Assembly: GCA_023424235.1 (NCBI GenBank) | Contig: JAFAEB010000175.1 | Coordinates: forward strand, 1 to 14,961 | DNA length: 14,961 nucleotides | Direction of reading: 5' to 3' | Source of the DNA: Bacillota bacterium | GTDB lineage: Bacteria; Bacillota; Clostridia; Lachnospirales; Lachnospiraceae | Part shown: positions 8,130 through 14,961 of the stretch, one piece after another | Numbering within the stretch: the first letter of the stretch is position 1 | Layout of the letters: the number at the start of each line of letters is the position of its first letter | Notes under the pieces: generated by a model | The model's input: the letters and a program-made list of their open reading frames with translations, nothing else | What the model was told of the DNA's origin: nothing | Database searches by the model: none | Program-made: the position numbers and the translations under genes

Positions 8130-8157
8130 TTGACTTTTATAAATTTCTTGCTATACT
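8130..8157 (+). promoter_or_regulatory. Sigma-A promoter of the thiT riboswitch transcript
   Basis: TTGACT (8130-8135), 16 bases, TATACT (8152-8157). Each box differs from consensus by one base. The inferred start near 8164 lies about 25 bases before the TPP aptamer. Confidence 0.75.
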
Positions 8158-8188
8158 GTAAGTACAAAATAATAATAATATTTTTTTC

Positions 8189-8272
8189 GCTAGGGGTGCC
8201 TTGTGCTGAGAAGTGTACACGATACACTGACCCTCACTACTTGATCCGGTTAATACCGGCGTAAGGAAGCAA
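8189..8272 (+). ncRNA. TPP riboswitch aptamer (THI element)
   Basis: The conserved TPP-sensing blocks occur in order: GGGGTGCC (8193-8200), CTGAGA (8206-8211), ACCC (8230-8233), CTTGATCCGG (8240-8249), TAATACCGGCGTA (8251-8263) and GGAAGC (8265-8270). A variable stem AGTGT/ACACT follows CTGAGA, and CCGG/CCGG forms the pyrophosphate-side P5 helix around TTAATA. It binds thiamine pyrophosphate and, as usual in this family, should shut off the downstream thiamine transporter when TPP is plentiful. Confidence 0.95.
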
Positions 8273-8280
8273 TATCAAGT

Positions 8281-8314
8281 GGCCCCTCCTATCAAACCAT
8301 AAGGAGGTTTTTTT
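8281..8314 (+). promoter_or_regulatory. Riboswitch expression platform: terminator-like hairpin that holds the thiT Shine-Dalgarno
   Basis: CCTCCT (8285-8290) pairs with AGGAGG (8302-8307), which is itself the ribosome site, and TTTTTTT (8308-8314) runs straight into the ATG at 8315. The preceding GGCCCCT (8281-8287) can instead pair with AGGGG..CC of the aptamer 5' strand (8192-8200, two-base bulge), which uses bases of the hairpin arm and would free the ribosome site. I infer that TPP binding holds the aptamer strand and lets the hairpin form; whether it blocks transcription, translation or both is open. Confidence 0.65.
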
Positions 8315-9010
8315 ATGCAAAATTTTATTACCAAACTATTTATCACCCAAACAATGGATGGTGATAACAAACTAACCCTATTAGGAAACATAGGGTTAAT
8401 CCTAATTCTTCTTATTATTATGTATGTTATTAGTACCTTTCAAAAAAACAATAAGAAAATTAGAACGAAGCAACTTGTCATAGCTTCGGTATCCATCGCT
8501 TTAAGCGTAATACTATCCTTTATTAAGCCCTTCTCCTTACCTTTCGGTGGATCTGTTACTTTTTTTAGCATGTTTTTTATAAGTTTTATTGGTCTACTCT
8601 ACGGTCTTAAAACAGGATTGATGGCTGGTATTGCTTATGGAGTTCTACAGCTAATAACAGGCCCATATATTTACCATCCCCTTCAAATTTTACTTGATTA
8701 TCCCCTCGCATTTGCTTGTCTTGGATTATCTGGATTATTCCAACTAAGAGATAGAGAGAGTAAGACATCCTTATTAATACGTTCAATTTTAGGATATTCA
8801 ATCGGAGTATTAGGACGCTACATCTGCCATGTTATCTCAGGCTACATATTCTTTTCTGAATATGCTGGTGATACACATCCAGTACTTTATTCCTTATCCT
8901 ATAACCTTACTTATATTTTACCAGAGCTAATCTTTACGATCATAATTTTATGCTTACCACCTATAAGTAAACTAATTATTGAACTTCGTAAGATGGCTTT
9001 CGAACTATAA
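8315..9010 (+). CDS. thiT: Thiamine-specific S component of an ECF transporter
   Basis: A 231-residue integral membrane protein that binds thiamine and delivers it through an energy-coupling factor transporter. Family signatures are clear: LPFGGSVTF (75-83), GIAYGVLQL (105-113), LLDYPLAF (126-133), GRYICHVISGYIFF (167-180) and YSLSYNLTYILPE (192-204), the last carrying the conserved Tyr-Asn near the thiamine site. Usual ThiT proteins have about 190-200 residues and six helices; this one has an extra N-terminal hydrophobic helix (about 21-42) followed by a basic stretch (KNNKKIRTK). The start has AAGGAGG seven bases upstream, inside the riboswitch hairpin. No EcfA or EcfT genes lie nearby, so it probably uses a shared module. 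The unit sits between two paralogous subtilase genes but has its own promoter and TPP riboswitch. No terminator was recognised after its stop. Confidence 0.93.
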   Translation: MQNFITKLFITQTMDGDNKLTLLGNIGLILILLIIMYVISTFQKNNKKIRTKQLVIASVSIALSVILSFIKPFSLPFGGSVTFFSMFFISFIGLLYGLKTGLMAGIAYGVLQLITGPYIYHPLQILLDYPLAFACLGLSGLFQLRDRESKTSLLIRSILGYSIGVLGRYICHVISGYIFFSEYAGDTHPVLYSLSYNLTYILPELIFTIIILCLPPISKLIIELRKMAFEL

Positions 9011-9060
9011 ACTTATAAGTACAAACTCTATGAATATTAAGAGAATTTATTTTAATTAAA

Positions 9061-9088
9061 TCATAATATAAAATCTAAATCATATATT
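9061..9088 (+). promoter_or_regulatory. Sigma-E-like sporulation promoter candidate for the second subtilase
   Basis: TCATAAT (9061-9067), 13 bases, CATATATT (9081-9088). The elements match KMATATT and CATACAMT with one and two differences. Position relative to the gene and spacing agree with the candidate before the first subtilase, while the spacer sequences differ. Confidence 0.4.
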
Positions 9089-9106
9089 AATTAATAACAC
9101 ATGTGT

Positions 9107-9122
9107 AAGGAGATACTTTTTG
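9107..9122 (+). promoter_or_regulatory. Ribosome binding site that fixes the TTG start of the second subtilase
   Basis: AAGGAG (9107-9112) is 7 bases before TTG (9120-9122). The ATG at 9101 is out of frame and overlaps the ribosome site. The protein start MDTNC aligns with MDISC of the paralogue, supporting both TTG starts. Confidence 0.75.
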
Positions 9123-10832
9123 GACACTAATTGCACAGATCGAATTCTTGGTGAAGATTTTGCTGATTTTATTATTCAAAATGAACTAATATTTGATTTT
9201 AATACAATAATATCATCTTACGATGTATGCTTTATACGTGGGGATGAGTTTACTTTCTATTTCACTCCAATAACTGCTAATTTAGATCAAATATTACAAA
9301 ACTATGGATATATAATATTTCCACGTGTGTTTGGTTTACAACAGTTAGAAAGTATAGAAGCATCTGGTTTAAGTAGACTTAGAAGTATTCCTAGTCTTAA
9401 CTTAAATGGTCAAGGTGTTATTGTTGGTTTTGTAGATACTGGCATTGACTATACCCATGATGCCTTTAAGAAGGCGGATGGTAGCAGTCGCATTGTTACA
9501 CTTTGGGATCAAACAATTCAAACTGGACCTCCACCTGAAGCTTTTCAATTCCAGTATGGTACTGAGTACACCCAAGCGCAGATTAATGAGGCACTAGCAT
9601 CAGATAACCCTCTAGAGGTAGTTCCAAGTGTGGACGAAATTGGACATGGTACTTTTTTAGCTGGAATAACTGCTGGTTCTGAAAATTTAGAGAATAATTT
9701 TGAAGGGATTGTACCTCTGGCTGATATTGCAGTGGTTAAGCTTAAGCCTGCGAAAAAATATTTAAGAGATTTCTATGTAATCCCAGACTCAGCTACTTGT
9801 TATCAAGAAAGTGATATCATGTTTGGAGTAAAGTATTTGGTAGATTATGCTGAGAAACTAAACCGCCCAATTGCAATCTGTATTGGTCTAGGTACATCAA
9901 ATGGTGGGCATGATGATAGAGGAAATCTAAGTAGATATTTATCTTCCATTGCAGATCGTAGGGGGATCGCAGTTGTAATTGCTGCTGGAAATGAAGGAAA
10001 TAGAGGACATCATTATAGTGGTTCCGTGCCAAGAGGGCAAACCTTTGATACAGTAGAACTAAAGGTTGGTCCCAATGAATATGGATTTACCATGGAGTTA
10101 TGGGGAGCAGTTCCTAATACCTTTTCTATTGATATCTTAACTCCTTCTGGTGAATATGTTCCAAGAATTCCCGCCAGATTAAATGAAACAAGAACAATTC
10201 AATTTATTTTTGAGCAAACCACAATAAAAGTTGATTACATCTTAGTCGAAGCCCAGACTGGTAATCAGTTAATACTACTTCGATTTCGTAATCCTAGTGA
10301 GGGAATTTGGCGCTTTCAAGTTTATGCAAATACTGAAATAAGTTCACAATTTAATATTTGGTTACCAATTAATGACTTTATTTCCTCAGAAACCTTCTTC
10401 ACCAAACCTGACCCTGACTTTACTCTAACCTCACCTGCTAATACTACAATCCCAATTGTAGTAACCGCATATGATCACACGAATGATAGTTTATATTTAC
10501 ATGCAAGTAGAGGTTTTACAGCAAATAATAAAATTTCTCCTTCATTTGCTTCACCTGGTGTAAACTTATTAGGTCCTAGTGCTAACAATACTTATACAAC
10601 ATCTTCTGGAACTAGCTTAGCAGCTGCTTATACGACAGGAATTGCAGCATTTTTTTTAGAATGGGGTATAACAAGAGGAAATTATACACAACTAGATAGT
10701 GTAGAAATCAATAAATTATTAATTCGAGGAGCAAGACGGGATCCTAATATGATATATCCGAATAAGCAATGGGGATATGGAATACTAGATGTCTATAATA
10801 CCTTTAATTTATTAAGAGGGGAGCCTTCCTAA
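9120..10832 (+). CDS. Csp-like subtilisin (S8 family) serine protease, copy 2
   Basis: A 570-residue cytosolic-type subtilase, paralogue of the gene at 6354. Prodomain about 1-96, beginning MDTNCTDRILGEDF; catalytic residues Asp106 (FVDTGID), His176 (IGHGTF), Asn291 (AAGNEG) and Ser499 (SGTSLAAA) are all present. The beta-rich insert at about 306-418 again matches the CspB jelly-roll, with VELKVGPNE, GEYVPRIPAR and RFRNPSEGIWRF shared with copy 1. Catalytic and jelly-roll parts are highly similar, while the prodomains (residues 20-65) share little, so the two enzymes may be activated or restrained differently. Role in spore germination is inferred from the Csp family only; the substrate is unknown. 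TTG start and sigma-E-like promoter mirror copy 1. The stop codon lies in the loop of its own terminator. Confidence 0.88.
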   Translation: MDTNCTDRILGEDFADFIIQNELIFDFNTIISSYDVCFIRGDEFTFYFTPITANLDQILQNYGYIIFPRVFGLQQLESIEASGLSRLRSIPSLNLNGQGVIVGFVDTGIDYTHDAFKKADGSSRIVTLWDQTIQTGPPPEAFQFQYGTEYTQAQINEALASDNPLEVVPSVDEIGHGTFLAGITAGSENLENNFEGIVPLADIAVVKLKPAKKYLRDFYVIPDSATCYQESDIMFGVKYLVDYAEKLNRPIAICIGLGTSNGGHDDRGNLSRYLSSIADRRGIAVVIAAGNEGNRGHHYSGSVPRGQTFDTVELKVGPNEYGFTMELWGAVPNTFSIDILTPSGEYVPRIPARLNETRTIQFIFEQTTIKVDYILVEAQTGNQLILLRFRNPSEGIWRFQVYANTEISSQFNIWLPINDFISSETFFTKPDPDFTLTSPANTTIPIVVTAYDHTNDSLYLHASRGFTANNKISPSFASPGVNLLGPSANNTYTTSSGTSLAAAYTTGIAAFFLEWGITRGNYTQLDSVEINKLLIRGARRDPNMIYPNKQWGYGILDVYNTFNLLRGEPS

Positions 10833-10849
10833 TGAAGATCCCCTCTTTT
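10814..10849 (+). terminator. Intrinsic terminator of the second subtilase, overlapping its stop codon
   Basis: AAGAGGGGA (10814-10822) and TCCCCTCTT (10839-10847) form a 9-bp stem; inside, CTTC and GAAG can add four pairs. A T-rich tail starts at 10846. The TAA stop (10830-10832) is in the apical loop and the last codons form the left arm. From the minus strand the stem is followed only by TTAATAAATT, so use by carB from the other side is possible but weak. Confidence 0.8.
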
Positions 10850-10936
10850 CTATTTCTTTAAGCTTACTAGCATCATAATATTATTTTGTCTCAATTTCCA
10901 ATAACTGTATTTTCTAGATTTCGCTACTTTTAATAA

Positions 10937-13900
10937 TTACAAGGTAGCAATATTAATTAATTCAATATCATCTATACTTCCATTTTCAAGACTTGTAACT
11001 AATGCATTGGCAGTATCTAAAGAAGTAAGGCATGTTACACCAGTTTCAATGGAGGTACGTCTAATTAAAAATCCATCTCTTGACTTATCTCTACCTTGTG
11101 TTGGCGTATCGATTACTAAATCAATTTCATGACCTAAGATTAAATCAATTATCGTTGGAGACTCCTCATCAACCTTGTTTACACAAATTGCATCGATTCC
11201 ATGTTCATTTAAGAAAATAGAAGTACCTCTTGTTGCATAAATTTCATAACCAAGGGAACTAAAACGCCTCGCTACTTCTACAGCTTCTAGTTTATCTTTA
11301 TCTTTTACTGTAATAATCATCTTTTTATGCTTTGGTAATTTCACACCCGCACCAAGAAATGCCTTATATAAGGCTTCATTAAAGGTTCTAGCAATTCCAA
11401 GGCATTCACCAGTTGATTTCATCTCAGGTCCAAGACTTATATCTGCCCCATGTAATTTTTCAAAAGAGAATACTGGCATTTTAATTGCAACATAAGGAAC
11501 TTTTTTCGCTAATCCTATACCATATCCTAAATCCTTTAGTTTATTTCCTAGTATTACAGAAGAGGCTAAAGATACAATTGGTATACCGGTTACTTTACTA
11601 ATATAAGGTACTGTTCTACTTGAACGTGGATTTACTTCAATTACATATACCTCATTGTTATAAACAATAAACTGTATATTTATAAGTCCGATGACATGAA
11701 GAGAGCTTGCTAGCTTCTTTGTATAATCTACGATTATATCTTCTACCATTTGATTTATATTCTGAGCTGGATAAACAGATATACTATCACCTGAGTGAAT
11801 TCCTGCACGTTCCACATGCTCCATTATTCCTGGAATTAAGATGTCCTCACCATCACAAACAGCATCAACTTCCACTTCTTTTCCCATTAAATATTTATCT
11901 ACTAAAATAGGATGTTCTTGTACATTCATATTAATAATTGCCATAAACTCTTTGATATCCTCATCGCTAATAGCAATTTGCATTCCTTGACCACCTAATA
12001 CATAAGAAGGTCTAACTAATACTGGATATCCAAGTGTATTAGCAGCTTCAATCGCTTCATTTGTGGTGTATACCGTTTTTCCTTGTGGTCTTTTGATATT
12101 ACATTCTTCTAAGATTGCATCAAATAATTCTCTATCTTCTGCTGCATTAACATTCTCTGCAGATGTACCAAGTATAGGTACACCCATTTTTATTAGGCTT
12201 TCCGTTAATTTAATTGCTGTCTGCCCTCCAAATTGAACCACTGCACCAATTGGTTTTTCTAACTCAACAATATGTTCTACGTCTTCTGGTGTTAATGGTT
12301 CAAAGTATAATTTATCTGCTATGTCGAAGTCCGTACTAACTGTTTCTGGATTATTATTCACAATAATTGTTTCATATCCATGTTTCTTTAATGCCCAAAC
12401 ACTATGAACAGAACAGTAGTCAAATTCAATACCCTGACCAATTCTTATTGGTCCAGACCCTAAAACCATAATCTTTTTTGTTTCTTGCTCTGAGATAACT
12501 TCATTTACACTTCCAAAAGAAGAGTAATAATATGGTGTTGAGGATTCAAATTCTGCTGCACAAGTATCAACCATTTTAAAAGCAGGTGCTATACCATACT
12601 CAACTTTTCGAAGTCTCCTTACTTCTTCTAAACTTTTACCAGATAGTTCTGTTATTACCCTGTCTGGATATTCTAAACGCTTTGCATCTAATAATAGGTC
12701 TTTTGTTAAGTCCTCTTTACTTAATCTTTCTTCCATTTCTACTAAAATCGCTATCTTATCCAAGAACCATCGATCAATTTTAGTAATTTGATAAATTACA
12801 TCATATGAGATATTTCTGCGTAGTGCTTCAGCTATAACAAAAATTCTCCTATCATCAATTATATGAAGTTTTTCCATTATTTCTTCATCTGTAAATTCTT
12901 CATAGTTACCATATTTTAGACTATATATATTTTGCTCTAAGGAACGTAATGCTTTCATTAAAGCACCTTCAAAGTTATTACAAATACTCATAACTTCACC
13001 AGTTGCCTTCATTTGAGTGGTTAAGGTACGTTTAGCCATAATAAATTTATCAAAAGGCCATTTTGGGATTTTAACGACTACATAATCTAAAGCTGGTTCA
13101 AAACTGGCATAGGTTTTCCCTGTAACAACATTTATTATCTCATCTAAGGTATAACCTAAGGCAATTTTTGCTGCAACTTTTGCAATTGGATAACCAGTTG
13201 CTTTTGAAGCTAATGCAGAAGAACGGCTAACCCTTGGATTTACTTCAATTACACAATATTCAAAGGTATCTGGATGAAGTGCATATTGAACATTACATCC
13301 ACCTGTTATGTTTAATTCAGTAATTATATTTAAAGCGGAAGTTCTAAGCATTTGATATTCTTTGTCAGAAAGGGTTTGAGATGGTGCAACTACAATGCTG
13401 TCACCTGTATGAACTCCAACTGGATCTAGATTTTCCATATTACAAACGGTAATACAATTACCATTCCCATCCCTCATAACTTCATATTCGATTTCCTTCC
13501 AGCCAGCTATACAACGTTCTATTAAACATTGTCCGACACGGCTAAGGCGAAGTCCATTGGAACAGATTTCTTCTAATTCATGTTTGGTTTTTGCAATACC
13601 GCCACCACTACCACCTAAGGTATAAGCAGGACGTACCACAACTGGGTAACCTATCGTATTAGCAAATGCTACCGCTTCACTAACAGCCGTTACTACAATA
13701 CTAGGAGCACATGGTTCTCCTATCTTTTCCATTGTATTTTTAAATTCTAATCTATCTTCAGCTTTCTTAATTGTTTCATGAGTAGTACCAATAAGTTTAA
13801 TATCGTACTCCTCTAAAAAGCCTGATTCATAAAGTTCCATTGCAATATTAAGAGCGGCTTGCCCTCCAAGAGTTGGAAGTACACTATCCGGTTTTTCTTT

Positions 13901-14137
13901 TAATATAATTTTCTTAACGATATCAGGAGTAAGTGGTTCTATATAAACCACATCCGCCATATCCTTATCAGTCATAATAGTAGCTGGATTGGAATTAACT
14001 AAGATAACATAGATCCCTTCTTCTTTTAAGGAACGACAAGCTTGTGTTCCAGCATAATCAAATTCTGCTGCCTGACCAATAACTATAGGTCCAGATCCAA
14101 TAACTAGAACTTTTTTAATAGATTCATTTTTAGGCAT
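10937..14137 (-). CDS. carB: Carbamoyl-phosphate synthase large subunit
   Basis: A full-length 1066-residue large subunit (E. coli 1073). It makes carbamoyl phosphate from bicarbonate, two ATP and ammonia supplied by CarA, feeding pyrimidine and arginine synthesis. The two homologous halves are clear: GSGPIVIGQAAEFDY (14-28) with ATP-grasp motifs RPAYTLGGSGGG (169-180) and EVNPRVSRSSALASK (298-312), then GSGPIRIGQGIEFDY (560-574) with RPSYVLGGQGMQ (709-720) and EVNPRSSRTVPYISK (834-848). A C-terminal MGS-like allosteric domain follows (about 938-1066, ATRGTSIFLNEHGI). Nothing appears degraded. ATG overlaps the carA stop as TAATG, and GGAGGTG ahead of it lies within carA, so the two subunits are translationally coupled. 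The allosteric effector cannot be read from sequence alone. No convincing minus-strand terminator was found after the stop. Confidence 0.98.
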   Translation of the reverse strand: MPKNESIKKVLVIGSGPIVIGQAAEFDYAGTQACRSLKEEGIYVILVNSNPATIMTDKDMADVVYIEPLTPDIVKKIILKEKPDSVLPTLGGQAALNIAMELYESGFLEEYDIKLIGTTHETIKKAEDRLEFKNTMEKIGEPCAPSIVVTAVSEAVAFANTIGYPVVVRPAYTLGGSGGGIAKTKHELEEICSNGLRLSRVGQCLIERCIAGWKEIEYEVMRDGNGNCITVCNMENLDPVGVHTGDSIVVAPSQTLSDKEYQMLRTSALNIITELNITGGCNVQYALHPDTFEYCVIEVNPRVSRSSALASKATGYPIAKVAAKIALGYTLDEIINVVTGKTYASFEPALDYVVVKIPKWPFDKFIMAKRTLTTQMKATGEVMSICNNFEGALMKALRSLEQNIYSLKYGNYEEFTDEEIMEKLHIIDDRRIFVIAEALRRNISYDVIYQITKIDRWFLDKIAILVEMEERLSKEDLTKDLLLDAKRLEYPDRVITELSGKSLEEVRRLRKVEYGIAPAFKMVDTCAAEFESSTPYYYSSFGSVNEVISEQETKKIMVLGSGPIRIGQGIEFDYCSVHSVWALKKHGYETIIVNNNPETVSTDFDIADKLYFEPLTPEDVEHIVELEKPIGAVVQFGGQTAIKLTESLIKMGVPILGTSAENVNAAEDRELFDAILEECNIKRPQGKTVYTTNEAIEAANTLGYPVLVRPSYVLGGQGMQIAISDEDIKEFMAIINMNVQEHPILVDKYLMGKEVEVDAVCDGEDILIPGIMEHVERAGIHSGDSISVYPAQNINQMVEDIIVDYTKKLASSLHVIGLINIQFIVYNNEVYVIEVNPRSSRTVPYISKVTGIPIVSLASSVILGNKLKDLGYGIGLAKKVPYVAIKMPVFSFEKLHGADISLGPEMKSTGECLGIARTFNEALYKAFLGAGVKLPKHKKMIITVKDKDKLEAVEVARRFSSLGYEIYATRGTSIFLNEHGIDAICVNKVDEESPTIIDLILGHEIDLVIDTPTQGRDKSRDGFLIRRTSIETGVTCLTSLDTANALVTSLENGSIDDIELINIATL

Positions 14138-14961
14138 TATTTAGACACCTCCATCATGTGAATAAATTCATCGAATAAGAACTCTGTATCCTGTGGACCA
14201 GAACACGCTTCTGGATGAAATTGAACAGTAAATATATTTTTACCTAGATAATGATAACCTTCTACCGTGTTATCATTGGCATTTATAAAGCTAATCTCAG
14301 CGATATGTTCTGGTATGGTACCAGGTTCTACAACATATCCATGATTTTGCGAAGAGATATATACTCGATTCGTTTTTAAGTCTTTAACTGGATGATTTGC
14401 ACCCCTATGACCATATTTTAATTTTTTTGTATTACCACCATTGGCTAAGGCCATTAATTGGTGACCAAGACATATTGCAAAGATTGGTATATTGCTGTCA
14501 TATAATTTTTTGATTTCATTTATGATTGAAACACATTCTTTTGGATCTCCAGGACCATTGGATAGCATTATCCCATCTGGGTTATCAAGAAGTATTTCTT
14601 CGGCACTCGTTGATGCTGGATATACAGTAACATCACAAGATCTTTTTAACAAACATTCTACAATACTATCTTTAGAACCATAGTCTAATAAGGCAATTTT
14701 ACCATGAAAGGTTCTAAAAGGTGTTACTTTTAAACCTGGTTTAATCTTAACAGATTCCCTTGGCGTATAATCTTTTCCATAATACGTAATCTTTTCTTTA
14801 CAAGTTACCTTTTCAACCACACCAATGGATTTGTGTGATTTTAGTTTAGAAACCACATTAGCTAAGTCAAAATCTTCATTGCATGTAATCAAACCATTCA
14901 TGGTTCCTTTTTCTCTTAATAGCTTTGTTAACGCTCTCGTATCGATCCCTTCTATTCCAGG
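14137..14961 (-). CDS. carA: Carbamoyl-phosphate synthase small (glutaminase) subunit, 5' end outside window
   Basis: The glutamine amidotransferase subunit that hydrolyses glutamine and channels ammonia to CarB. The frame is open to the right edge: 20 codons upstream of the first Met (14901) encode PGIEGIDTRALTKLLREKGT, a typical CarA segment, so that Met is internal and the gene starts beyond the window. Visible are 274 residues, including the class I glutaminase core: LLDYGSKDSI, LSNGPGDP, the nucleophile Cys in FAICLGHQLM (codon 14472-14470), and His and Glu of QFHPEA (codons 14217-14215 and 14211-14209). All catalytic residues are present. The stop shares one base with the carB start (TAATG). 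The promoter and any pyrimidine-dependent leader lie outside the window. Confidence 0.96.
   Translation of the reverse strand, partial: PGIEGIDTRALTKLLREKGTMNGLITCNEDFDLANVVSKLKSHKSIGVVEKVTCKEKITYYGKDYTPRESVKIKPGLKVTPFRTFHGKIALLDYGSKDSIVECLLKRSCDVTVYPASTSAEEILLDNPDGIMLSNGPGDPKECVSIINEIKKLYDSNIPIFAICLGHQLMALANGGNTKKLKYGHRGANHPVKDLKTNRVYISSQNHGYVVEPGTIPEHIAEISFINANDNTVEGYHYLGKNIFTVQFHPEACSGPQDTEFLFDEFIHMMEVSK

Noticed and set aside
8607..8801. Minus-strand open frame of 64 codons opposite thiT
   Set aside because: It overlaps conserved ThiT motifs on the other strand and has no ribosome site or promoter.
8055..9119. thiT segment as a mobile insertion between the subtilases
   Set aside because: No terminal inverted repeats, target duplications, transposase or recombination site could be seen at its borders.
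9817..10032. Minus-strand open frame of 71 codons opposite the second subtilase
   Set aside because: His- and Gln-rich shadow of the real coding strand without an initiation signal.
10923..10948. GCTAC/GTAGC hairpin around the carB stop as a carB terminator
   Set aside because: On the minus strand the stem is followed by GAAATC, with no T-run, so it does not meet the intrinsic terminator pattern.
12586..12783. Plus-strand leucine-rich open frames opposite carB (also 11707-11910)
   Set aside because: Antisense shadows in a conserved gene; the hydrophobic look comes from AT-rich reverse codons.
14137..14901. Reading carA as a complete 254-residue gene starting at the ATG at 14901
   Set aside because: The frame stays open to the window edge and the 20 upstream codons match a conserved CarA segment (GIDTRALTK), so this Met is internal.

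Overview
The window reads as a chromosomal segment of a low-GC, spore-forming Firmicute, most likely a Lachnospiraceae (Clostridium cluster XIVa) bacterium. The basis is AT-rich codon use, strong AGGAGG-type ribosome sites, Csp-like subtilisins, a TPP-riboswitch-controlled ThiT, a YicI-type glycosidase and a carAB pair. The genus is inferred from gene content, not from a marker gene. No tRNA, rRNA, CRISPR array, transposase or integrase was seen.

Layout. (1) 1-557, minus: 5' part of an aromatic acid exporter-type (ArAE/FUSC) membrane protein cut by the left edge, preceded by a promoter-like element and a hairpin plus T-run that could be an attenuator. (2) 848-3112, minus: a GH31 alpha-xylosidase of the YicI type. 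Its reading frame continues past the TAA at 848-850 for 31 protein-like codons, to 752, so the annotated gene looks C-terminally truncated by a nonsense codon. (3) 3400-6042, minus: a cytosolic GGDEF-GAF-GGDEF-EAL cyclic-di-GMP protein with its own promoter and a strong terminator. (4) 6354-8054 and 9120-10832, plus: two paralogous, catalytically intact Csp-type subtilases, both starting with TTG and both preceded by the same sigma-E-like promoter pattern. Between them sits a separately regulated thiamine transporter gene, thiT (8315-9010), with a consensus promoter, a TPP aptamer and a compact expression platform that contains its own Shine-Dalgarno. (5) 10937-14961, minus: carB and the 3' part of carA, overlapping by one base (TAATG), the last steps of a pyrimidine/arginine carbamoyl-phosphate operon that begins beyond the right edge.

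The genes form independent transcription units, each with a visible terminator or promoter, except carAB, which is an operon. The two subtilases are the likeliest accessory pair working together (inferred sporulation or germination role). ThiT presumably works with a shared ECF energising module encoded elsewhere, because no ATPase or EcfT gene is present here. The most unusual observations are the conserved coding tail behind the GH31 stop codon, the paired subtilases with divergent prodomains and shared promoter geometry, and the overlapping terminator/SD-sequestering hairpin of the thiT riboswitch.
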